From assembly GCA_037447655.1 (NCBI GenBank), contig JBBHKE010000316.1:92001-156000 (forward strand): a DNA stretch of 64,000 nt, in the 5' to 3' direction. The notes under the pieces are model-generated. The model was given only the letters and a program-made list of their open reading frames with translations. It was not told where the DNA came from and searched no databases. Made by a program: the position numbers and the translations under genes. Origin of the DNA: Zygnema cylindricum. Lineage: Eukaryota; Streptophyta; Zygnematophyceae; Zygnematales; Zygnemataceae. This document shows, one piece after another, positions 1 to 12,110 of this stretch (position 1 is its first letter; each line of letters opens with the position of its first letter).

Positions 1-736
1 AAACCCCTCTCACAACCCCTATCTACTGAAGTAAGAACCAATCACATGATTGTAAAGTACAGAAAGGTAGTACGGCCAATGTACTTTCTGTACGACCTGT
101 GAGTGACAAGGCCACTGAGTGGACGCGTGTCACCATTCCACTCGTCTGTATGCTCCGCGGAATTCCTACAACCAAATGTTTTCCCCTCACGTGGCGCCAG
201 GTCATGCCATGTCCATAAACGCCAAAAGTGACCATTCCGCGATCTCAGGAGTGATAGACGCCATCGGATTAAATCTGACATTACATGTTGGTCGACAAAA
301 CAAATGTCCAATTCATTTGTTTCGTGCAAAATGACGTATGCACTGAAACTTTGACTAGTTCTATGTTCCTTTGTTCACATTGCACTTAATCGGTTCAGGA
401 CCATGTACATGTTTAAATGTATATCACACCCCATTTAATTTAACAAACTTCTACGATAGACAAGATAAAGCTAACGGCTACGCCGTACTTTACAAGTCGG
501 AGGTTTGGGTCCTGTTGGACTCAACCTTTTGTTGAGAGTGACATAAGTCACTATTTAGTCGTGCTTGTTAAACTAAGGCAGTTATGGCTCAACCACCCTC
601 TCTATCCTTAAGTGACTGTAACAAGTATGGTGGTTAGAGAGAGAAGGTGGAGGAAGGTTGTCTGCCCTTTTCTTTTCCTTTTTATACTGATATATTTAGA
701 CCTAGAAAATACCTTATAAATCTTATAATTTCAACA
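1..736 (-). repeat. Copia-1 3' LTR, cut by the window edge
   Basis: This is the long terminal repeat at the 3' end of a minus-strand Copia element. Its inner edge is the family LTR start (minus strand TGTTGAAATTATAAG), ending at 736 just below the RNase H stop codon. The sequence aligns along its length with the LTRs of Copia-2 and Copia-3. Shared blocks include CCTATCTACTGAAGTA near 20, the TTTCTGTACG block near 85 and GAGAGAGAAGGTGGAGG near 640. About 250 bp of the LTR lie outside the window. Confidence 0.85.
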
Positions 737-741
737 CTCCC

Positions 742-2026
742 TTATTTTCTAATACAATTAAACTTCAGTTTTAGTCCACACTTTTCGTTGCAATATTTTA
801 ACTTGGGAGAAGGCACCGGTTTTGTCATCATATCAGCCACCATTTCCTCGTCAGATCTATATACAAGATTCACAATCTTTTTCTCAACTTTTTCTCTCAC
901 AAAACTCAATCTTATGTCCATATACTTAGCTTTAAAATGATATTTTGTATTAGATGCAATTGCAATGGCAGCTTGATTATCACAAAACACTTCATGTACT
1001 CCCTCCTTCACACACCCCAGTTCTTGCAACAAGGATTTGATCCACATCAACTCTTTCACAGCAAAACAAAAAGCTATGTACTCAGCCTCCATAGTAGAAT
1101 GAGCAACCACCTTTTGTTGCTCACTGCTCCAACAACAAGCTCCTTCCCCCACATACAATACATACCCAGAAGTGCATCTTCTCATAGCTGCATCCCCATA
1201 ACTAGCATCACTCCAAGTATTGATGTCAGTGTGCTCCCCTCCCAAATGCAACCATAACTCTCTCGTTCCCACCACATATCTCATGACTCTCTTGGCTGCC
1301 TCCCAGTCTCTCTTCCTAGGATCAATAAGACTCCTAGTGAGTACTCCAACCGGTAGCGCTATGTCTAGCCTGGTATAGTTTATAAAATAGATCAAACTTC
1401 CTACGACCTGTCTATAAGGGATAGACTTCCTAAACTCTCTCTCCTCTAGACTCATTTGATCATCTAAGATCATCACTACACCTTCAACACTCCCATCATT
1501 TACTTTTTTCAAGTCCATGGGAGTGGTACAACTGTTTGCCTTTCCATCTGGAATTTCTCAAGCATGTTACCTATTGCTTCTTTGTGAGTAAGTTTGATAA
1601 TCCTTTTCCCCCTATCTCTCTCCATTTGGATCCCCAAAATGTATCTTGCCTCACCTAAATTCTTCATAACAAATTTGCTGCAAAGATCTTTCTTTAGCCT
1701 ATTAATATTTTCCTAAGAGTTACTAAGCACAAGCAGATCATCCACATAGATTGCATTAAAAATGACACCATTCTTATCCTAAATCATATAGATTAAATGG
1801 TCAGAACTGATCTGGATTTACCCTAGACCGGTGAGAAACTCATCTAGTTTCTTATTCCACTGTCGAAGAGAATGCTTCAGTCAATATAAGGACTTTATGA
1901 GCCTACAGACTTTGCTCCTTTCTCCTTCCTCAACGAACCCCTCGCGTTGTCTCATGAAAATTTCTTCTTCTATCTCACCATTAAGAAAAGCAGTTATAAT
2001 GTCCATCTGGTGTATTTCTTGTTGTC
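742..2026 (-). pseudogene. Copia-1 reverse transcriptase C-terminal half and RNase H
   Basis: The last 258 codons (742-1,518) are open and encode the RT thumb and RNase H. Visible landmarks are VVGSLIYF, the RNase H residues in WSDASYG, TMEAEYIA and FCDNQAAIAIA, then FVREKV and the closing ADMMTKPVPSPKLKY. Upstream, the RT fingers and palm continue in broken frames to about 2,026. The YVDD catalytic motif is still legible near 1,736-1,747 but in-frame stops surround it. A stop directly above the open part and the loss of the RT N-terminus show that it cannot make a working enzyme. Confidence 0.85.
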
Positions 2027-2556
2027 CATAGCCTATTTCAGCCATGGATTACTCACGGAAACACCCACAGACTACCTCAAAAACAGCTGTGTTTCAGACA
2101 ACACAGATTACTCCACAATAAACAAAGTGATCTCAAACTGCATCAATATGCAGTATACCATATACACTATAAACTCCCAAAGTTACAGCCAAATCCACCA
2201 AGGCATCTAGAAGATATAAGCTTCAGAGTTTCCCAAATGTAGTTGACAGCTTCACATACTAATCACTTAGACTGTTCACAGAATCTTACAGAGATACTGG
2301 AATACAATGAAACTTCACACACATATATATTCTATATCATCTTAACCTTTTTGGTTGAGAGTGACTTAGGTCACTCTTTAGCCCTGCCTAAGGAGCTAAG
2401 GAAGCCATGGCTCCACCGCCCTCTTTCTCCATCAGTGACTACAACAAGTATGGGGGCTAGAGAGAGAAGGTGGAGGCAGGCTGCCTGTGCTTTTACTTTT
2501 AGCTAATTTAACTAATTAAGACCTAGAAAATACCTCCCATAAGTCTAGTGATTTCA
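2027..2556 (-). repeat. LTR-like segment replacing the integrase-RT junction of Copia-1
   Basis: Where Copia-2 has about 1.2 kb coding for the integrase C-terminus, linker and RT N-terminus, Copia-1 has some 530 bp of noncoding DNA. Its right-hand part (2,340-2,556) matches the start of a family LTR: TGAAATCACTAGAC on the minus strand, then TATTTTCTAGGTC, CTGCCTCCACCTTCTCTC and GTTGTAGTCACTGATGG. The left part (2,030-2,330) is not matched elsewhere in the window. It may be a partial LTR left by recombination or a degenerate insertion. Confidence 0.6.
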
Positions 2557-4246
2557 ATATAGACCAGATCTAGTACTTTCTCACCCCTATATTTTGCGGC
2601 TTTGAGAAAGGGGAGTCTATGAGCCTTACCTTCAGCACAGACACTACAATCATCCATCATTTCATTATCCCCAAACTGAATGCCTTCTTTTACACCAAGT
2701 TTTTTCATTTCCCTCAGCCTATCAAAATTCACATGCCCCAATTGCTTATGCCAAATCATCAACTTTGGAACACTAACATAATAAGCATTTTTCTTTTCAT
2801 TAGTCAATTTAAGCCTAAACATTCCTTAGTTACCCTATCTGCTATGAAGTAGACTTCATCCACATATTTAGCTATAAAGACTCCCTTTCTAGTGAAGGTA
2901 TCAAACTCTTTGTCATCTAACACAGATGTAGAGACAAGATTTTTACTCAGCTGAGGAATGTAGAGTACATCTGAGAAGGTGAGTATAGATGTCTTACACT
3001 CCTGTAAGACTTTCAGATCTACGACCCCACTCGATCTGTACTAACCACTCTTCCATCCCCACTCTCTATATCTACACTAGGGATCTCTCTTAGCTTAGTA
3101 AAGAGGTGCTTATCACGATACATATGCATGGATGCACTTGACTCAATGATCCATCCTTCCTGTGCAGCTTCCCAAATTGCTCCGAGAGCACAATTCTGTT
3201 TCCGAAGGATCTCCTTCTCCTCCAGTTTCTCGTCAAGAAGAAGCTCCCAATTCTCCTCCTCAGAGGACTCCTGCGCGGTCTCTTTTTTCACTTTTGTGAC
3301 CACAAGTGCCTTCTTCTTCCCTGGGTTGAACCCCCTCCATGGTTCCCATGGAGCCTCAGCTTTAAGAGCTTAACACAATATGCTATGAAGTGTCCTGGTT
3401 TTTTGCAAAAATGACAAAAAACCTTTGGGGGACTCGGTCCTCCAGACTGATCTCTCTCTCTCTCTCTTGTATGGTTTCTTTGGATCCTTCCCCCACCAGT
3501 TTGCTCCTGCAGCTAGAGCTTGGATGCTCTTTCCCCTCTTATAATCTCCATTGTGTTTTCTTGCACAAGTATCATCCAGACCATTGTGTTCCACTTCCAT
3601 TAACTTTCAGTCATTTTGTAAACTCCGTACACTATGTTTTCGTACTCGTCAGGTAACTTCATGATAAGAGTGTTAACTTTCATCTTCGTTGTACTTGTCC
3701 ACTCGGCACTCTCCATTTCTATATACAAACAAGAGAGATCATTACAGTAGTCTAACATCTCTCCCCCTTTGTAAGTATAATTCCTTAACTTTTGTTCAGC
3801 CAATTGGAGCTCATGAATAGTACCAGCTCTATAGATTTCCACCAAAATCACCCACAACTCATCGGCCTTGTAAATGTGAAGATGGGGGTTTGCCAAAGCC
3901 AGAGTGAGGTGTCTTAGAATTATGTTTTGAGCAGTCATGTTGATGTCTTCCGACGTTTGGGTGTCGTTCTCCGCGATCTTCACGGTCGTCGCTCCAAGTG
4001 CCGTGGTAATAGGAGTTAGAGGTGTCTCTTTGTCTTTCCCTTTTTTGGACACAGTGTTCTCCCCATCATCTGCCTCCAGTTTATTCCACCAAATCCTGGT
4101 GGAGTTCCCTGAGGGGTGGACGTTTCACTTGGCCACTAACAATACCCTTGTATCATTTTTTACACAAAGCCCTTGTCATCGTGGCTTCCGAATAGATTAA
4201 CCTAGATCCATTAAAGATGAGCACCCGAGTGGGCGGGCCCATAACC
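2557..4246 (-). pseudogene. Copia-1 gag, protease and integrase N-terminus
   Basis: Reading right to left on the minus strand: gag (about 4,246-3,370), with the UBN2-type gag region open at 3,600-4,052 (DELWVILVEIYRAG, MKVNTLIMKLPDEYENI); protease region (3,019-3,303); and the GAG-pre-integrase plus integrase zinc region (2,523-2,822; WHKQLGHVNFDRL and CSVCAEGKAH). The protease catalytic motif DSGAS reads ESSAS. The first integrase Asp, normally in VHTDIWGP, reads VYIEIT, after which the reading frame runs into the LTR-like segment. Several frameshifts and stops separate the blocks. Confidence 0.85.
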
Positions 4247-4294
4247 TGCAATTATGTGTCCTCCATTGGACTATAGAATTAATGAAGCCTCTAT
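4247..4294 (-). repeat. Copia-1 5' LTR end next to the gag start
   Basis: The LTR end TGCAATTATGTGTCCTCC matches the same edge in Copia-2 (13,210), and the adjoining inner sequence GGTTATGGGCCC (minus strand) is the shared primer-site and gag-leader sequence. Family similarity stops after about 48 bp. Confidence 0.75.
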
Positions 4295-5734
4295 GTAGTT
4301 TTTGTTGTTTTTGAAAAAGTTAGTTTCGTGCAAACGGGAATTTTCATGCGTACGCGACATTTCGTGCGTACTTGGCGCGATTTTAACGCGCAGATACTGA
4401 CTGGGTTTAGTGTGGAGGTTAGAATGGATTTGCGGATTGGGGGAGTTATGGTACGAATTGTTTTGTGACGTACAGAATCAAATTGAGTGACGCGAACGAA
4501 TGCACGTAATTTATGGAATGCGTTGGAGAAATGAACTGACGATCGCGAAACAATTCGATGTGAAGAAGCCGGCCGTACGAAATATAATGGGACAGGCATC
4601 ATTTATTAAAATTGATGCCGCCGGTATAGTTAGTCTTATTTGACAGGTGTACTCTAATTTATGCAGACGACATTTATGACGAAGTACGTGATTCCGGTAC
4701 AAAAATATTTGGATGGTTTGACGTTGTTTCGTCAAGTGGACTTTGGGACCACGTGGCACGACATCAAGGGTGCCAAATAATAGATATGGACGGCAGACAA
4801 AGGCCGCCGATATTTTTCAACTAGTGGGGACGCGAAATCATTTTCTTCACATGATGTATAATTTGGACGTCTAGGATTGTTTGACGAAATTCGAGGAGTT
4901 CAAATTGAATTACTCAGCATACGATTTTGTGAGATTGTGTGTACTTGTAAATATTTGGAGCAACAATGTTTTGTCTTTTGCGTATTAATAAGTTAGTGTT
5001 GATTACGACAGATTTTATTTACATAATCATTTAGGGTTTATACACTTTAAATTGTGTGTGTTTATGTGTCGTACTTATAGACAAATGTACGCTTTACGAT
5101 TGCTTGACTCTCAGGTGTACAGTTATGATTAGTTTATTATTAGTAACAGTTTATTATGGTTAAATAGGACTTAATCACAATTACGTAATTTACGTTGGAT
5201 ATATAGACAGTTAGTGATTTGTTGATAGCTCACAAGTGTATATATAGCTATAATTTTTGTTAGCGAAAAAGAATTAATGCTTAGCATTGAAAGTAGGGAC
5301 CGAAGATGTAGACATTTAGGGTTGCCGATTAGGTCATGCATTTAAGTGATACAATTATTTGATTATACTTTTGTTTATGTGTGATGCATTCATTTATTAT
5401 TATTTATATGTGCTAATTTTATGTTTGCTTGTCATGCATTATACATGTATTTGTTTTGTTTGTTATGCATTATTTATGCATTTGTCCTAGGGTTTCTTGT
5501 GATTTTCATGTAACCCTAATTGTCATTCATGCAACTATGTATGCATGCTTGCTCCGTTTGTGTACGGATGATTGCTCTGGCTGTGTGCGGATGAATGATT
5601 GCATCTGTGTATGCATGTATGTTAAATGGAGGATGCATTTCAAATGATTGTTCATTGGCCTAGCTTTGCTTATTATTTTTTTTGATAGTTTGGGTGGCTT
5701 TTGCGGTCTATTGTGGACCAAAGAACAACAATTT
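4295..5734. other. Unrecognised AT-rich insert splitting an LTR
   Basis: About 1.4 kb separates the 48-bp LTR edge from a following LTR fragment. It has no believable reading frame. Its ends carry TTGTTGTTTTTG on the left and a near inverted counterpart AACAACAATTTTT on the right, which could be eroded terminal inverted repeats. The left third is rich in CGTACG and TTCGTGCG words. The insert may be a decayed DNA transposon; this is inference. Confidence 0.4.
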
Positions 5735-6075
5735 TTAACTAACCCACTTTCATCCACAACGACCGCTTCCCATGCTAAAAAAATCACAATCTCATTGCAC
5801 CCCTGTGTTCGACGGACTCCCCTAACTGTGTAGCAAAAACAATCAATGAAAACGGCCAACCAGCCGATTAGTTATGAGATGGCAAAATGCCAATACATAT
5901 AAAAACTCTCAAAGAGAGAAGTGTCTGTCTAAAAAGATGTTAAGTCGTAACCACTCTCACAATCCCTATCTACTACAGTATGAACCAATGGAATAACTGT
6001 AGCGTACAGAAAGGTACTATGTCCAAAGTCCTTTCTGTACGGCCTGTGTACGACAAGGCCACTGAGTGGTCTGAT
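5735..6075 (-). repeat. Copia LTR fragment, probable continuation of the Copia-1 5' LTR
   Basis: The sequence resumes the family LTR exactly where 4,247-4,294 stops (TAACTAACCCACTTTCATCC), then follows it through CTCTCAAAGAGAGA, CCCTATCTACTACAGTATG and GGCCACTGAGTGG. It closely resembles the Copia-1 3' LTR at 1-120. It ends abruptly at about 6,075 in a poly-C run, where gag sequence of another element begins. Confidence 0.7.
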
Positions 6076-7040
6076 TTTTCTTCCCCCCCCCCCCTCCATA
6101 ATTTTCGACTAGTTTTTTAGAATCGTTGTTCCTCCAATCGGTCCCAACTGCCAAGGTTGCACACTGTTTCCTCCCCTTTGGATCTCAATTGTGTTCTCCC
6201 GAAAGAGAATCATCCCTACCACTGAATTCCATATCCACCTTGAGTCAGGCAAGTCCCACACACGGTTGACTATGTTCTCGAACTCATCTGGTAACTTCAT
6301 GAGCAAGCAGTTAACCTTCATCTTTTCAGTTTCAACCTATCCAACACTCTCTAGCTCCATGATAAGTGTTGCGAGCTCATTACAAAAATCTAACATCTTC
6401 CCCCCCTTGTATACATATACGTTAATTTTCTAATTAGCCAACTGTTGTTGCTGAATCGTACCACTTTGGTACATATTTATGAGAGCCACCCAAAGATCGG
6501 ATGCCCTCTCTACCTGCAAATGAGGATATAGAAGCCGTTGAGTAAGATGGCGGAGGATGAAGTATTTTGCCGCCATATTGTTGTATTCACAGGCGTCAAT
6601 ATCATTCTCCTCGTTCCTCGAAATAGGTGACATAAATGCCAAACTGGTTGCTATCGGTATGATCCTTTCTTTCTCCTTTCCTTCGTCCACCACCTACGCT
6701 TCTTTTGTCTCCTCTGTTGGAGATGGATGTGCATCTCTGGTGAATCTGCTTCCTCCAAACCTGGAGGGATGCCAAGACTAGATGAATGCCTCACCCGTCC
6801 ACTCACTATTCACCAAAACCTTTTTTCACATAGAGCTCCGGTCATCATACTAGGAAAAGCTAGTTCCATTAAAAATGGGCACCTTAGAGTGTGGTGTTGT
6901 TCTGAGACAAGTGTTGGTACTGAAGATGAAGAAGATGCAGCAGTAGTCATCGTAGAACAAATCAAGAGAGGAAGCTTCCACAAATACCGATGCCTGAACA
7001 GCAACTTTGACAGACTATAACTTTCAGAAAAACGCTCCAA
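6076..7040 (-). pseudogene. Copia-B gag remnant
   Basis: Three minus-strand open stretches form one interrupted Copia gag. The N-terminus (6,810-7,040) has a serine-rich leader and ALCEKRFW. The middle (6,430-6,693) has AAKYFILRHLTQRLLYPHLQ and DLWVALINMYQSGTIQQQQL. The last part (6,109-6,321) has MKVNCLLMKLPDEFENIVNR. These match the gag of Copia-1 and Copia-2 at modest identity, so this is a separate lineage. Downstream pol is missing: the element is truncated at about 6,075. Confidence 0.75.
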
Positions 7041-7062
7041 ACGTCCTGAAAATTAGCCACAA

Positions 7063-7632
7063 TGTAGATAACATAAAAAGAAACACACACACAAAGTTTC
7101 AATCAATTCCGCTCACAAATCTGTGAGATATGTAGAAATGAAATTACATAAAACTGAGTGTACAGTTTTCATATCATTTGTTCCTAATGATCAAATTCAC
7201 TAAGTCCTACTTTTATACACCGAAACTACACTAAGCTGTACGGAGGCATTCCAGCCGTACATCTAACATTCTATCACAAATATTTACACCGAAGTTCAGA
7301 CAACGTAAAGTGATAATGATCTAGTCACGCCTCGTCACTATTTGTTGGCGGCGGCTGTCAGCGGTCCGATTAGAGGATTTGGCACCGTAGAATTGACTTC
7401 ACGAAGTCCAGTGGTCCTGCCGAATTTCCGTACGTCCACGGAGGACATACTCACGCATTCTCCCAAGTGACGACACGTGTCCCAAGTGTGAATGAACCGT
7501 GAACTCCCAACTTCACTGTCACACTAATTTCGGTAAGTACTGAACCGAACTCAACCAAAAATAGCTTAAGTCCTGAACAGCTCTCTCTCACAGCTGAGGC
7601 ATAAAGAGGACTAAATCTTTCTAAAAACAACA
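7063..7632 (-). repeat. Putative 5' LTR or leader of Copia-B
   Basis: On the minus strand the segment begins TGTTGTTTTTAGAAAG directly beside the leader of Copia-A, contains a TATAAAAG box (about 7,211-7,218) and ends near CTACA just before the Copia-B gag leader. The TG...CA ends, TATA box and position upstream of gag fit an LTR, but no partner LTR is present in the window, so the call is tentative. Confidence 0.4.
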
Positions 7633-7647
7633 TGTGGGCCCATAACC

Positions 7648-8078
7648 TGCAACTTTGAGACCTCCATAGGTCCTCAAAGTAGGCAGCTCACACGAAGCCT
7701 CTAGGATAACTATGACCCCTTTGTGTTTCAGCAATAATAATTGCCACCCTGGGAGGCAAAAACCCTAACCACCTTCACCCGTATGAAGGCAAGACTCCCT
7801 TTATTCGATAGCAAAAAAAAAACTTTTAATTTTCTCCCTTAGCATTAAGTTATTGTGGGTCAAAGCTCTCTTGGAGAGAAGGTACTATCTACCAAATTTT
7901 TCTAAGTCCTATCTATCTCTAAAACTCTATCTACTAAAGTACGCAATAATTACAATACTATGTCGAACAAAAAGGTACAGGTGTCGGTGTAATTTTTGAA
8001 CGGACATTGTACGACATGGCGAAAAAGTTGACACATGTCATATCTCGATTCGTTCGTGTAGTTCCCGAAGATGCCGCA
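7648..8078 (-). repeat. Copia-A 5' LTR, first part (split by Copia-2)
   Basis: The LTR edge TGCAACTTTGAGACCTCC lies next to the family leader (GGTTATGGGCCCAC on the minus strand). The sequence is a diverged family LTR: AACCACTTTCACC-type block, AAGCTCTCTTGGAGAGAAGG and CTATCTACTAAAGTACG. It stops at the CCGCA duplication flanking Copia-2 and resumes at 14,221. The two parts together make an LTR of about 1,034 bp. Confidence 0.8.
8074..8078. repeat. Target-site duplication CCGCA (left) of Copia-2
   Basis: CCGCA directly precedes the left LTR and recurs directly after the right LTR at 14,216-14,220. Five base pairs is the duplication length expected for Copia integrases, which confirms a single integration event. 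Confidence 0.9.
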
Positions 8079-9084
8079 TGCAATTCTGTGTCCTCTATTG
8101 GACTACAGAATACAGGAAGCCTCTAGATAGTTACTAACTAACTCACTTTCAATGGCAACCACTGCTACCCAAGCAGACAAGATGACAATCTGACTGCACC
8201 TTTGTGTAGCCTTGACTCCCTTGAGTCCGTAGGAAAAAGAATCTCTAAAAACGCCCAACCAAGCGATAAGTTATGAGGCAGTAAAAATGCCAATTTGTAC
8301 AAACTCTCAAAGAGAGAGGTGACTACCTACCAAAATTTTCTAAGTCATGATTCCCTCGAAGAACTCCTATCTAGTGAAGTACGGACCAATCATAATGTTG
8401 TAGCGTACCAAAAAATACTACTGCCAGTGTACCTTTTGTACAGCCTATGTATGACAAGGCTATTAAGCGGACGCGTGTCCACTTTTCACTCGTCCGTACG
8501 TTCCTCGGAATTCCCACGATCGAATGTTATCTCTCCACGTGGCGCCAGGTCATGCCACGTCACTAAACGCCAAATTGACCATTCCACGATCTCGGCGATG
8601 ATGTGCGCCGTCAGATATGAACCAAAACGTAATCTCTGCCGTCATAAATACTTGCGTGGTATCCATTTCAAATTAAGTATCGTACTTCGTACTTTTATAA
8701 AACTGTATCTATACATGCTGTATAGAGTTTCAGTTAAATGAATTCGTTTACTCCTAAATAAATATATATCTATCATTCCCTATAGCATTTAGCATTGGTC
8801 CTAGTCTAATAGGATAAAGCTGACAGTTACCGGCTAACTTGACAGACGCCAGGTACCGGGATCAAGTCTTGGGTCCGTCACGTATATTTTTAGTAACCTA
8901 CTAAAATAACTGCCTATTAAACTAAGGCAGCCATGGATCAACCACCCTCTCTATCTTTCAGTGACTACAACAAGTATGGGGACTGGAGAGAGGAGGTGGA
9001 GGTAGGATGTCCGTACTTTTCTTTTCCTTTTATACCAACATATTTATACCTTTAAAATACTCTAGAAATCTATTAATTTCAACA
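8079..9084 (-). repeat. Copia-2 3' LTR
   Basis: This LTR runs from TGTTGAAATTAATAG (minus strand, at 9,084) to TTGCA (at 8,079) and pairs with 13,210-14,215 at the same length. An antisense tRNA-like block lies at about 8,810-8,880. Confidence 0.93.
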
Positions 9085-9097
9085 CTTCCCTTATTTT
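9085..9097 (-). other. Copia-2 polypurine tract
   Basis: The minus-strand purine run AAAATAAGGGAAG lies directly before the 3' LTR start, where plus-strand DNA priming is expected. Confidence 0.75.
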
Positions 9098-10700
9098 CTA
9101 GTCTAATTTTAATTTCAGTTTTAGTCCATATTTTTCTCTCCAATATTTCAATTTAGGTGAGGGCACTGGTTTTGTCATCATATCAACCACCATTTCCTCA
9201 TCAGATTTATGTACAAGATTCACAATCTTATTCTCAACTTTTTCCCTCACAAAACTCAATCTTATGTCCATATGCTTAGCTTCAAAATGATGTTTTGGAT
9301 TAGCTGCAATTGCAATGGCATCTTCATTATCACAAAACACTTCATGCACTCACTCCTTCATATACCCTAGTTTTTGCAACAAGGACTTGAACCACATCAA
9401 TTCTTTCACTGCAAAACAAGAGGCCATGTACTCAATCTCCATAGTATACTGAGCCACCACCCTTTGTTGTTTACTGCTCCTACAGCAAGCACCTTCCCTC
9501 ACATACAACAGATACCCAGAAGTGCATCTTCTCATAGGTGTGTCCCCATTACTGGCATCACTCCAAGTAGTGATGTTAGTTTGCTCCCCTCCCAAATGCA
9601 ACCATAACTCTCTGGTTCCCACCAAATATCTCCTGACTCTCTTGGTTGCCTCCCAATCTCGCTTCCTAGGATCATTAAGACTCCTACTGATTACTCCAAC
9701 TGTTGCCGATATGTCCGGCTGGTATAGTTCATAAAATAGATCAAGCTTCCTACGACCAGTGTATAAGAGATAGACTTCATATACTCTCTCTCCTTTGGAC
9801 TCATCTGATCGTCTAACATCATCACTCCTCCTTCTACACTCCCATCACTTACTTTTTTCAAGTCCATGGGAGTGGTACAACTGTTAGCCTTTTCCATTTG
9901 GAATTTCTCAAGCATGTTACCTATTGCTTCTTTTTGAGTAAGTGTGATAATATTTTTCCCCTTATCTCTCTCCATTTGAATCCCCAAAATGTATCTTGCC
10001 TCACCTAAATCCTTGATATCAAATCTGCTTCTAAGATCTTTCTTTAGATTATTAATCTTTCCCAAAGATTTACTCAACAGAAGCAGATAATCCACATAAA
10101 TTGCAATAAAAATGACACCATTCTCATCTTGAAACATATAGATAGAATGTTCAGAGCTAATCCGGATATATCTTAGACTAGTGAAAAACTCATCTTGTTT
10201 CTTGTTCCACTGTCGGGGAGCCTGCTTAAGTCCATACAAGGATTTTATGATTCTGCAGACTTTGCTCTCTTCCCCATTCTCCACGAATCCCTCTTGTTGC
10301 CGCATGAAAATTTCTTCCTCTAACTCACCATTGAGAAATGCGGTCTTAATATCCATCTGATGAATTTCCATGTCTTCCGTTGCTGCTACACTGAGGAGAA
10401 TCCTTACTGATGGGAACGAAACAATTGGAGCAAAAGTCTCCTCATAGTAAATCCCCTCTTTTTAGTTGAACCCCTTTGCTACCAAACGAGCCTTATATCT
10501 CTCAATAGTATTATCTAGGTTCAGTTTTAGTTTAAACACCCATTTACAGCCGATAGGTTTTCTGTCAAAAGGACAGTCCGCTAGTTCCCAAGTATTTGAT
10601 TCCATAATAGAGGCTATCTCATCATTTATGGCTCTAATCCATTTATCTTTCTCTGAACTGTTTACTGCCTCCAAGTATGAGTAAGGCTCATCTGGGTGAG
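9098..10700 (-). pseudogene. Copia-2 reverse transcriptase and RNase H
   Basis: The RT begins near 10,674 (WELADCPFDRKPIGCKWVFK, RYKARLVAKGFN), is interrupted by a stop, and resumes open at 9,691-10,371 ([32 protein letters not shown]). The catalytic YVDD reads YVDY because the codon at 10,087-10,089 is TAT instead of GAT. A frameshift near 9,700 leads into RNase H (9,350-9,625 and 9,098-9,349), which is split by a TGA at KE*VHEVF. RNase H landmarks WSDASNG, YTMEIEYMA and FCDNEDAIAIA are visible, with Q to E in the last. Confidence 0.9.
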
Positions 10701-10948
10701 ATAGCTTAATTACCTTTTAAGCCGCTTGTTTTTCTTGAATCCTTTTGCTGCTCCTTCTGCTCCCCTCAAACTCCGAGGTTGGGATAGAGGGAAGTCTTAG
10801 ATTTCTCCTTACTGTCTCATCGGCTCCCCTATCCATGGAAGCCGGTTCTGGTCCCTCCTCTTATGTCTCCTCGAAATCCATAGGAATATGTGACGTTCTC
10901 GGTGGATTGCCTGTGTCATGGGTCTCCCTAGAATCTGCAATCCCTGTT

Positions 10949-12110
10949 TCACTCATGTCCCTTTTCGGGAAGGATGGAGTCCTCCTCATTTTCATACTCA
11001 AATTTTATTTTAATCTTTTTGGTATATTGAAAAGCGTCAAATGATTTCCCTTCATCAATGACTACTAAGTGTTTGACCAGAATGATATCTCTCTTTGCTA
11101 AGTCATAGACTCTATATCTCTTAACATCCTCATCATATCTCATAAAGTATCTAGGTTTTCCCTTAGCATCTAGTTTCCAGTTTTTCCTATCCGTGTCAAG
11201 ACTGTAAACTTGGCTACCGAATACTTTAAGGTGTGAGATATCTTGTTTCCTTCCAACCCATCTCTCATAAGGTGTCACTCCCTTAACAGCTGAGGTAAGG
11301 ACTCTATTCTTAATGTAGTTGGCACAATTCATTGTTTCTGCCCAAAATCTCTTTCCTATTTTCTTCTCGGCCAACATACGGCATGCACTATCTCCTAGTG
11401 TTTGGTTCTACCTCTCAGCTACCCCATTTTGTTCCACGTTATATGGTTCAATTTTCTGGTGCTGCACTCCCTCATATCTCAGATATTCCTCAAACTGGTT
11501 AGAGGTATATTTCCCCCCATTTTCACCTCTATATGTGTCGACTTTGGGAAAGGGAAGTTTGTGAGCCTTCCTTTGAGCACAACCACTACAATCATCCATC
11601 ATTTCATTATCCCCAAACTAAATTCCTTCTAATACCCCAAGTTTTTTCATTTCCCTCAACTTATCAAAATGCAGATGCCCCAACCGCTAATGCCAAATCA
11701 TCAACTTAGGAACACCAACATAGTAAGTATTCTTCTTTTCATTACTCAATTTCAGCATAAACATTCTTTGGCTACCCTTGTCTGCAGTGAAGTAAACTTC
11801 ATCCTTATACTTAGCTGTAAAGACTCCCATTCTAGGGAAGGTATCAAACTCTTTTTCATCTAACACAAACGTAGAGACAAGATTTTTACTCAAGTGAGGA
11901 ATGTAAAGTACATCTGAGAATATAAGTATAGAAGTCTTATCCCCCACTAAGACTTTCAGATATACTGATCCCACTAGATCTGTAATAACCACTCTCCCAT
12001 CTCCATACTCTATCTCTAAAGTAAGGATCTTTCTTAGCTTAGTGAAGAGTTCCTTATCACGACACATATGTATGGATGCACCTGAGTCTATGATCCATTT
12101 TTCCTATTGA
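10949..12110 (-). pseudogene. Copia-2 protease and integrase
   Basis: The protease motif WIIDSGASIHMC is intact at about 12,065-12,105. The GAG-pre-integrase region (from about 11,790) and zinc region follow (CSGCAQRKAHKLPFP). In the integrase core, YRGE runs straight into NGGKYTSNQF at about 11,521. Compared with Copia-3 this is an in-frame loss of some 72 residues that removes the first two catalytic Asp. The integrase C-terminus (10,949-11,377; KRFWAETMNCANYIKNRV, TPYERWVGRK) is open but in another frame. Confidence 0.88.
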
